Source: Proteobacteria bacterium UBA6908 (GTDB taxonomy: Bacteria; Pseudomonadota; Gammaproteobacteria; Acidiferrobacterales; UBA6901). Taken from it: 5,980 nt of DNA. Of this stretch, positions 1 to 5,980 are shown piece after piece (the first letter of the stretch is position 1; every line of letters starts with the position of its first letter). The notes under the pieces were generated by a model. That model did no database searches. It worked only from the letters and a program-made list of their open reading frames with translations, and was not told where the DNA came from. Both the position numbers and the translations under genes were made by a program. The stretch covers positions 1-5,980 of the forward strand of contig DKBE01000072.1 in NCBI GenBank assembly GCA_002451085.1, written 5' to 3'.

Positions 1-1375
<1,375 letters not shown>

Positions 1376-1378
1376 ATC

Positions 1379-1385
1379 AAGGTGA
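1379..1385 (+). promoter_or_regulatory. Ribosome binding site of slyX
   Basis: AAGGTGA lies four bases before the ATG at 1390 and just after the stop of the ABC-F gene. It is a good Shine-Dalgarno match and fixes the slyX start. Its position in the 14-nt gap fits translation of slyX from a shared transcript. Confidence 0.6.
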
Positions 1386-1389
1386 AATC

Positions 1390-1593
1390 ATGGAAAACCG
1401 TCTCGTGGAGCTCGAAACCCGCCTCGCCTTCCAGGAGGACACCCTGCAGGCCCTGAACGGAATAGTCTCGCGCCAACAACAGGAAATATTGATGCTCAGT
1501 CGCGAATTGGAGGCCCTCCGGGCCCAGATTCGGGCCCTGTCGCCGGCGCTCGTGGCCAGCCGCACCGAAGAACCTCCGCCTCCGCACTATTAA
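1390..1593 (+). CDS. slyX: SlyX family protein
   Basis: The product has 67 residues and belongs to the SlyX family of small proteobacterial proteins, whose molecular function is not established. The N-terminal ~50 residues (MENRLVELETRLAFQEDTLQ and onward) form heptad-like repeats of Leu/Ile with Glu, Arg and Gln, as expected of a coiled coil. E. coli SlyX contains a very similar ELESRLAFQE segment. The C-terminus ends in PPPHY, the family's hallmark tail. Length is normal (E. coli has about 72 residues). No signal peptide or membrane segment is visible, so it is probably cytoplasmic. It starts 14 nt after the ABC-F stop with its own Shine-Dalgarno, so the two are probably one operon. No clear intrinsic terminator follows the stop. 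Confidence 0.93.
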   Translation: MENRLVELETRLAFQEDTLQALNGIVSRQQQEILMLSRELEALRAQIRALSPALVASRTEEPPPPHY

Positions 1594-1727
1594 TTCGGTA
1601 TTACTGCGCCGACCGGGAAAAGTTTGCTATGTTTAGACAAGAGAGTCGCCACCGGCCGCGTTGTCTGACAATGCCCGGGCGGAATTGCCATACACCATCA
1701 CCAGTTACCTGATTCACTTGACCTAAC
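1594..1727 (+). promoter_or_regulatory. Intergenic region with weak promoter-like elements and an 11-bp palindrome
   Basis: This 134-bp gap precedes the large regulator. TGCTATGTT (1625-1633 region) resembles an extended -10 element but has no good -35 at the right distance. Further down, CTGACA (1665-1670) matches five of six -35 bases, with a poor -10 candidate CATACA (1689-1694) 18 bp later. The -35 candidate overlaps the palindrome TTGTCTGACAA (1661-1671), so an operator is possible. No hairpin with a T tract was found after slyX. A promoter for the regulator is expected here from the gap size; the exact element is a guess. Confidence 0.25.
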
Positions 1728-3917
1728 ATGGCCAACGCTAAACCTGCCAGCAAAATTCTCCGGGTTCTGATTCTGGACGATTCACCCGATGACACCGAAC
1801 AGGCCAGCAGTGTACTGCGCCAGGCCGGTTACATGCTAAAAACCCAGCGCCTGGAAACCGGCGTGGCCGTCGAACAGACCCTCGATAACGGTCAGTGGGA
1901 CCTGATCCTGTGCGCGCACGGCGTTCCCAGCCTGCCGCCACGCCAGGTGGTTGAACTGGTCGTGCGCAAGAAGCTGCTGATCCCGGTCATCGTCTTGGCA
2001 CGTCGCATTCAGGATGACGATCTTCGCACCCTGATGCAGGCCGGCGCGCGCGATGTCGTGATCAAGGGACAATGGGGCCGGCTGGTTCCCGTTGTTGAAC
2101 GTGAACTGGCTACGGTGCAGGACCGGAAATCCGCCATCGAGGCACGCGAGGCCCTCGAACAACTAGAGGCCCGTTATCGCAGCATGATCGAGGCCTCGCT
2201 GGACGCCATCGGTTATGTGCAAGACGGCATGCACATGGATGCCAACGCTGCCTACCTGCGCCTGTTCGGTTTCGACAAGCTGGAAACTCTCAAGGAAACA
2301 CCACTGCTCAACCTGATCGACAAGGTGGACCAGACGCGCTTCAAGCAGGCCCTGCGTAAACCCGAGGGCACGGCCAAGCCCCAGGAATTCCAGGCTGTCA
2401 CCGGCAGCGGACACCGCGTATCAGTCGAGGTGGTCATGAATCCCCTGACTATCCACGGCGAGCCGTGTGTGCAGATCGTGGCCACCGACATATCCAAGCG
2501 CAAAGCCCTGGAGTCCAAACTGCAGTCCATGCATCAGCGCGATGCGCTGACAGGCCTCTACAATCGCAGCCACTTCCTCAATGTGCTGGGCGACAATCTC
2601 AAAACGCCGGGCGGTGTACTGATCGGCCTGAATATCAACCACCTCGCGGACCTGAACCAACGCATAGGCCATGTCGCCTGCGACCGTCTACTGGTCCAGC
2701 TGGCACTGCAGTTGCGCGATGCGGCCGGCAGCGTTGCCAGCCTGGCGCGCATCGCCGGCGGTCAGTTCGCCGTGCTGTTGGACAACAAAACCGCCACGCA
2801 AGGCGAAGGGTTGATCAAGAAGATCGAGTCCCTGCTCGATTCACTCTCTACCGGAGACAATGGCGGCAGCCTGAAGTCCGAAGTCATACTCACCACACTT
2901 AAGCTTGATGGCAGGCAGAAAGACCGCCAAGCCATCATGGATCAGGTGTTCAAGGCCGAGGTGCGCCCAATACCGGCAAAGGTTGCGGCGGCACCGGCAC
3001 CCGCCCCGGAACCCAAAGCGTCAGAACCGGTCCCGGTTCCGTCCATCAATATTCCGTCACTGGAAATCACGGCAGCTTCGGCTCCTGCCCCGGTAGTCCA
3101 TGACCAGCACCGGACCATGCCTGCGCTGGGTCAGGACTGGTCCAGCGCCCTGAAGGAGGCCTTGGCCAACAACACCATGGAATTGGCTTTCCAGCCGATT
3201 ATCAATCTACATGGCGACCCTCAGCCTTTCTATGAAGCCAAGTTTCAGCTGCGCACTGCGGATGATCAGTTGATCCCGCCGGATCTGTATATGCCAGCCG
3301 CGGAAACGTCCGGTCTTGGCGGAAAAATTGATCGAGCGCTGATGATGAGCGTGGTCGATACCGTTTCCAAGTACCGCCTCGAAGGACGGTCGGGCACCGT
3401 GTTCGTCTCACTCTCGGTCGCGGCCGTTAATGACAATGCCCTGCTCACGGCCATGCAAATGCACATGAAGGCCACCGGACTCAGGCCGGGTGACTTGGTG
3501 CTGCAACTCAACGAATCCGTATTCTCACAGCATATGGAGGCGGCCCGCGCCTTTACGCAGAAAGCCAGCGCGATTGGCGTCTCCATTGCTATCGACTGCT
3601 TTTCCGGTCAGGGCATCACGCTCGAACAACTCAGCGGGATCAAGATCGACTACCTGGGAATCAATTGTGGCGTCGGTGGCCTGGAAGAGATCTCGCTCTA
3701 CAACGCTATCGATGCAGCGCATGCCCTCGAAAAAACCATTATTGCGCGTAACATCGACGAAGCCGAGCTGTTCACCACCTTGTTCAGCCGTGGCGTGCAT
3801 TACGTTCAGGGAAATTACCTCCAGCCCGCCACCACCGGCCTGGATTACACATTCGAGGAAGAACAGACCTTGGCATCGGATGTTCCGAGCGGTCCCAACT
3901 GGCGTGCCGCGGGCTGA
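1728..3917 (+). CDS. FimX-like degenerate REC-PAS-GGDEF-EAL regulator
   Basis: A 729-residue soluble protein with the domain order of Pseudomonas FimX, a cyclic-di-GMP effector for type IV pili. REC (about 10-128) keeps the acidic pair D18/D19 and K113, but the phospho-acceptor position is A63 (DLILCAHGVP) and the switch Thr position is A91. A short helix (130-150) leads to a PAS domain (about 146-262). GGDEF (about 268-412) keeps DALTGLYNR, but its active site is AGGQF (343-347), the upstream metal-site Asp is Asn (LNINH, 301-305) and the RxxD inhibitory site is absent. A Pro/Ala-rich linker (about 412-470) precedes EAL (about 471-706), where EAL is EAK (503-505). Retained EAL landmarks are Q489, E503, D623 and Q694 (QGNYLQP). 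Catalytic positions are replaced by S561, Q593, C624, G644, N646, R674 and D677. Synthase and phosphodiesterase activity are therefore unlikely; a scaffold or binding role is inferred. The start is the first ATG after an in-frame TGA at 1719, without a clear Shine-Dalgarno. True orthology to FimX is not proven. Confidence 0.88.
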   Translation: MANAKPASKILRVLILDDSPDDTEQASSVLRQAGYMLKTQRLETGVAVEQTLDNGQWDLILCAHGVPSLPPRQVVELVVRKKLLIPVIVLARRIQDDDLRTLMQAGARDVVIKGQWGRLVPVVERELATVQDRKSAIEAREALEQLEARYRSMIEASLDAIGYVQDGMHMDANAAYLRLFGFDKLETLKETPLLNLIDKVDQTRFKQALRKPEGTAKPQEFQAVTGSGHRVSVEVVMNPLTIHGEPCVQIVATDISKRKALESKLQSMHQRDALTGLYNRSHFLNVLGDNLKTPGGVLIGLNINHLADLNQRIGHVACDRLLVQLALQLRDAAGSVASLARIAGGQFAVLLDNKTATQGEGLIKKIESLLDSLSTGDNGGSLKSEVILTTLKLDGRQKDRQAIMDQVFKAEVRPIPAKVAAAPAPAPEPKASEPVPVPSINIPSLEITAASAPAPVVHDQHRTMPALGQDWSSALKEALANNTMELAFQPIINLHGDPQPFYEAKFQLRTADDQLIPPDLYMPAAETSGLGGKIDRALMMSVVDTVSKYRLEGRSGTVFVSLSVAAVNDNALLTAMQMHMKATGLRPGDLVLQLNESVFSQHMEAARAFTQKASAIGVSIAIDCFSGQGITLEQLSGIKIDYLGINCGVGGLEEISLYNAIDAAHALEKTIIARNIDEAELFTTLFSRGVHYVQGNYLQPATTGLDYTFEEEQTLASDVPSGPNWRAAG

Positions 3918-3932
3918 CCGCGGTCAGCGCGC
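3909..3932. repeat. Palindromic hairpin spanning both convergent stop codons
   Basis: GCTGACCGCGGTCAGC (3913-3928) is a perfect 16-bp palindrome. Pairing resumes beyond one mismatch (3912/3929) at 3909-3911 with 3930-3932, so RNA from either strand could form a stem of about nine pairs around a CGCG loop. The TGA stop of the FimX-like gene (3915-3917) and the TGA of the opposing membrane-protein gene (3924-3926, complement) both lie within it. There is no T tract on either side, so it is not a classical intrinsic terminator. A role in transcript ends or mRNA stability of two convergent genes is inferred. Confidence 0.45.
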
Positions 3933-4352
3933 CGAAAACAACGTCATAAAATACGGTAGCCACCACAGCAGCAACGCAATCCCGGTCACGAGATTTACCG
4001 CGACTATACGACGATAGCGGGCGCGCTCATGCCCCTGCGCACTGCCCAGCATAACCCTTCCCATCAGCGCATCCAGCATCAGCACCATGAACAGGATCGG
4101 CGCCAGGGTTGGGGTCAGCAAGGTCGTCCACATTCCCCAGCCCTCCAGAATCGGCGCTGTGCCCGGCTTGGGTGCACCGACCATGACCAGCACGGTCATC
4201 ACAACCAGCGATACGCGCAGGAATCCAAGATCCTGGATCAACCCGGTCAGACCACCGGGACGATGATGCTCAACGGCGCGAGGTTTCGGTTTTCGGCGAA
4301 CGACGGGCTTTTTCTTGCGCGTCGTGAAGGTTTCTTTCTTGCGGGCGGGCAT
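3924..4352 (-). CDS. Uncharacterised three-helix membrane protein with basic N-terminus
   Basis: A 142-residue product that I do not recognise as a named family. Residues 1-31 are strongly basic (13 Lys/Arg), with runs RKK, RKKK and RRK and several prolines. Three hydrophobic stretches follow: about 43-60 (FLRVSLVVMTVLVMVG), 76-97 (WTTLLTPTLAPILFMVLMLDAL) and 116-138 (IVAVNLVTGIALLLWWLPYF), consistent with three inner-membrane helices. The region between the last two contains a charged segment, HERARYRR (109-115). The basic tail should stay in the cytoplasm by the positive-inside rule, and could bind nucleic acid or acidic lipid. The start at 4352 is chosen over an in-frame ATG at 4451 because GGAGAA lies five bases upstream of it. 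The gene converges on the FimX-like gene with six bases between the stops, and diverges from the hydrolase. No function can be assigned; confidence that it is a real gene is good, from the clean membrane pattern and the ribosome binding site. Confidence 0.75.
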   Translation of the reverse strand: MPARKKETFTTRKKKPVVRRKPKPRAVEHHRPGGLTGLIQDLGFLRVSLVVMTVLVMVGAPKPGTAPILEGWGMWTTLLTPTLAPILFMVLMLDALMGRVMLGSAQGHERARYRRIVAVNLVTGIALLLWWLPYFMTLFSAR

Positions 4353-4357
4353 GGCAG

Positions 4358-4363
4358 TTCTCC
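4358..4363 (-). promoter_or_regulatory. Ribosome binding site of the membrane-protein gene
   Basis: On the minus strand GGAGAA ends five bases before the ATG at 4350-4352. This strong Shine-Dalgarno decides the start at 4352 over the upstream in-frame ATG at 4451, whose added 33 residues have no recognisable character. Confidence 0.6.
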
Positions 4364-4426
4364 AGTGAGCGCGCAGGGTAGCGGTTCCGGGAGGCGATGG
4401 AAAGCACCCATCCCGGACGATGGTAC

Positions 4427-4455
4427 TTTTTCCCGGCACCTGCGCCTGCAATAAT
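4427..4455 (+). promoter_or_regulatory. Possible promoter for the hydrolase-rluF pair
   Basis: AATAAT (4450-4455) matches five of six bases of the sigma-70 -10 box and sits 27 bases before the hydrolase ATG. The segment at -35 distance is only TTTTTC (4427-4432), a poor match. The 130-bp region 4353-4482 lies between divergent genes and must hold start signals for both unless they are read through; nothing convincing was found for the minus-strand gene. Confidence 0.28.
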
Positions 4456-4482
4456 CACGTCTGAATCCCGCCAACGAGAGCC

Positions 4483-5352
4483 ATGGAAACCGCGCACACC
4501 CTGACCACTCCGGATGGTGTGCAGCTAACCTACCGGCGCTGGCACGCGCCCAACCACAGCCAGCTTCCGCCGCTGGTGCTTCTGCACGGTGCGGCCAGTA
4601 ACATGACCCGCTGGTCGGAGTTCGTGGAGCAAACCATCCTCAAGCAATCGCGCGACCTCGTCCGCCTCGATCTGCGCGGCCACGGCCAATCACTGTTCCG
4701 CGGCCGCCTCGGCCTCGAAATCTGGGCTGACGACCTTGTGCTGATTCTCGAGCGCGAACATATCCCGCGTGCCATTGTCGGCGGTCATTGCCTCGGAGCC
4801 AACATTGCCATGCTGTTCGCTGCGCGCCATCCGCAACGCACCGCCGGGCTGGTGTTGGTCGAACCGATGCTGCGCCCGGCGCTGACCGGTGCGCTACACC
4901 GGCTGATCCCATTTACACTGCTGCTGCAACTCGCGATTGCGGTGATTCGTGGATTTACCCGCCTGGGCATTTACCGCCGGCAACTCGAACAACTGGACCT
5001 GCGCGAGCTCGACCGGGAGTTTCGCCGCCGGCTGACCGAACCCGGCGGAGGCGAGGCTCTGGTGAAGCGCTACGCCTCGCCGCTCCACGATCTGAAAATC
5101 ATGCCGGCAGCGAATTTCCTGCAGGATCTGGTTGAGGTCACCCGTCCATTGCCACTGGACCAATTACAGACACCATTCCTCGCCCTGCTCTCCTCTGGTC
5201 GTACCTTTGCCGACCCGGATATCACCCGACCACTGCTGGTGTCCCTGGAGCTTGGTGAGATTCACACCCTGGATGCCAAGCATTGGATTCCAACCGAACA
5301 ACCACTGCCGATGCGGGTAGATATCGAGGCGTGGTGCGCTAATATCCGCTAA
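4483..5352 (+). CDS. Alpha/beta hydrolase with Cys in the nucleophile elbow
   Basis: A 289-residue alpha/beta-hydrolase fold protein of normal length for the superfamily. Visible landmarks in order: VLLHGAASN (32-40) with the oxyanion-hole [14 protein letters not shown] (61-70), the typical strand-4 motif; nucleophile elbow GHCLG (101-105), where Cys103 replaces the usual Ser; a helical cap region about 130-225, with a hydrophobic stretch [15 protein letters not shown] (141-155); likely catalytic acid Asp244 or Asp246 (FADPD); and catalytic His267 in KHWIPTEQP. The Cys codon is TGC at 4789-4791. Cysteine nucleophiles are known in dienelactone hydrolase and in polyhydroxyalkanoate synthases (GxCxG box), but overall features do not identify this protein as either. 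No signal peptide is seen, so it is probably cytoplasmic. Substrate is unknown. It lies 20 nt upstream of rluF on the same strand, so co-transcription is likely. A short GAGAG (4476-4480) close to the ATG is the only Shine-Dalgarno candidate. Confidence 0.85.
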   Translation: METAHTLTTPDGVQLTYRRWHAPNHSQLPPLVLLHGAASNMTRWSEFVEQTILKQSRDLVRLDLRGHGQSLFRGRLGLEIWADDLVLILEREHIPRAIVGGHCLGANIAMLFAARHPQRTAGLVLVEPMLRPALTGALHRLIPFTLLLQLAIAVIRGFTRLGIYRRQLEQLDLRELDREFRRRLTEPGGGEALVKRYASPLHDLKIMPAANFLQDLVEVTRPLPLDQLQTPFLALLSSGRTFADPDITRPLLVSLELGEIHTLDAKHWIPTEQPLPMRVDIEAWCANIR

Positions 5353-5372
5353 CTGAAGAATATTCCTCCCGC

Positions 5373-5980
5373 ATGCGCCTGAACAAATACCTGAGCGAAA
5401 CCGGAATGTGCTCGCGCCGCGAGGCCGATGCGCTGATCGCTCAGGGGCGCGTCACCATCAACGGCGCGCGCGCTGGGCTCGGCACACAGGTCATGGAGGG
5501 TGACGAGGTACGGGTCGACAGCCGTGTGGTCGGCGGTCAGCGCAAAAAGAAAAAAATCTACATCTGTCTCAACAAGCCGGTCGGCATCACCTGCACCACC
5601 GAGCGTGGCGTGCGCGACAATATCGTCGACTTCATCGGCCACGAGGAGCGTATCTTCCCCATCGGACGACTCGATAAGGAATCAGAAGGGCTGATCCTGC
5701 TGACCAATAACGGTGACATCGTCAACGAGATCCTGCGTTCGGAAAACAACCACGAGAAGGAATACCTCGTTACCGTCGACAAGCCGGTGACCGATGCATT
5801 CCTCGCCGGCATGAGCGGTGGCGTGCGCATCCTCGACACCAAGACCAAGCCGTGCAAGATCAACCGCCTGGGCAAGCATCAGTTCCGGATTATTCTCACC
5901 CAGGGTCTCAATCGTCAGATACGCCGCATGTGCGAAGTATTCGGTTACGAGGTCAAGCGCCTGCAGCGCGTGCGCATCAT
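5373..5980 (+). CDS. rluF: 23S rRNA pseudouridine synthase RluF, 3' end cut by window
   Basis: The first 202 residues of an RsuA/RluB/E/F-family pseudouridine synthase; the reading frame is open to the window end. It isomerises uridine to pseudouridine in 23S rRNA; E. coli RluF acts at U2604 and is also reported to modify tRNA-Tyr. Residues 1-50 form the S4 RNA-binding domain ([18 protein letters not shown]). A basic KKKK stretch (59-62 region) leads to the catalytic domain: [14 protein letters not shown], then DNIVDFIGH and [13 protein letters not shown] with catalytic Asp101, then [16 protein letters not shown] and [21 protein letters not shown]. These segments match E. coli RluF closely as recalled, where the catalytic residue is Asp107; the offset of six reflects a shorter N-terminus here. 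RluB is the nearest alternative but the [12 protein letters not shown] and NIVDF segments favour RluF. The ATG at 5373 is the only start codon after the in-frame TAA at 5340. E. coli RluF has ~290 residues, so ~90 are missing. Confidence 0.93.
   Translation, partial: MRLNKYLSETGMCSRREADALIAQGRVTINGARAGLGTQVMEGDEVRVDSRVVGGQRKKKKIYICLNKPVGITCTTERGVRDNIVDFIGHEERIFPIGRLDKESEGLILLTNNGDIVNEILRSENNHEKEYLVTVDKPVTDAFLAGMSGGVRILDTKTKPCKINRLGKHQFRIILTQGLNRQIRRMCEVFGYEVKRLQRVRI

Noticed and set aside
4353..4451. Upstream ATG at 4451 as start of the membrane-protein gene
   Set aside because: It would add 33 residues without recognisable character and would place the AATAAT promoter candidate inside the gene; the internal ATG at 4352 has GGAGAA five bases upstream.
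4029..4454. A 141-codon open frame on the plus strand opposite the membrane-protein gene
   Set aside because: Its product is rich in Gln, His, Arg and Ser with no domain character, while the minus strand encodes clean membrane helices with a good ribosome binding site. It is a shadow.
5358..5365. GAATATTC palindrome between the hydrolase and rluF
   Set aside because: Eight bases is too short to call an operator, and the 20-nt gap suits simple co-transcription.
5544..5556. A-rich tract (five As, G, seven As) in rluF as a slippage or programmed frameshift site
   Set aside because: It encodes a Lys-rich connector between the S4 and catalytic domains, and the zero frame continues with full RluF homology on both sides. 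The alternative frames end without recognisable product.

Overview
The window reads as ordinary chromosomal DNA of a gammaproteobacterium with a GC content of roughly 60% (estimated by eye). The best clues are a YheS-type ABC-F ATPase followed directly by slyX, and an RluF-type pseudouridine synthase. All three have close Escherichia coli counterparts, and in E. coli (from memory) yheS and slyX also lie within a few kilobases of each other. The FimX-like regulator fits a motile or twitching member of the same class. No tRNA, rRNA, CRISPR array, insertion sequence or prophage gene was seen. Coding density is high and both ends of the window cut through genes.

Layout, left to right: (1) 1-1375 (+), the C-terminal ~457 residues of a YheS-like ABC-F translation factor; (2) 1390-1593 (+), slyX, 14 nt downstream and probably co-transcribed; (3) 1594-1727, a 134-bp gap with weak promoter-like sequence and an 11-bp palindrome; (4) 1728-3917 (+), a 729-residue REC-PAS-GGDEF-EAL protein whose REC, GGDEF and EAL active sites are all degenerate, resembling FimX in architecture; (5) 3924-4352 (-), a 142-residue three-helix membrane protein with a very basic N-terminus, convergent with gene 4, the two stop codons sitting inside one 16-bp perfect palindrome; (6) 4353-4482, a 130-bp divergent intergenic region; (7) 4483-5352 (+), an alpha/beta hydrolase with cysteine in place of the usual nucleophilic serine; (8) 5373-5980 (+), the first 202 residues of RluF, 20 nt after the hydrolase and cut by the window end.

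Two genes act on ribosomes or RNA (ABC-F factor, RluF). The large regulator is probably a scaffold or sensor derived from cyclic-di-GMP enzymes, not an enzyme itself. The membrane protein and the hydrolase have no assignable pathway from this window. I see no multi-gene novel system. The points most worth a second look are the multiply degenerate FimX-like protein, above all its EAL pocket, which has lost the usual ligand-binding arginine motif as well as the catalytic residues, and the Cys-nucleophile hydrolase.
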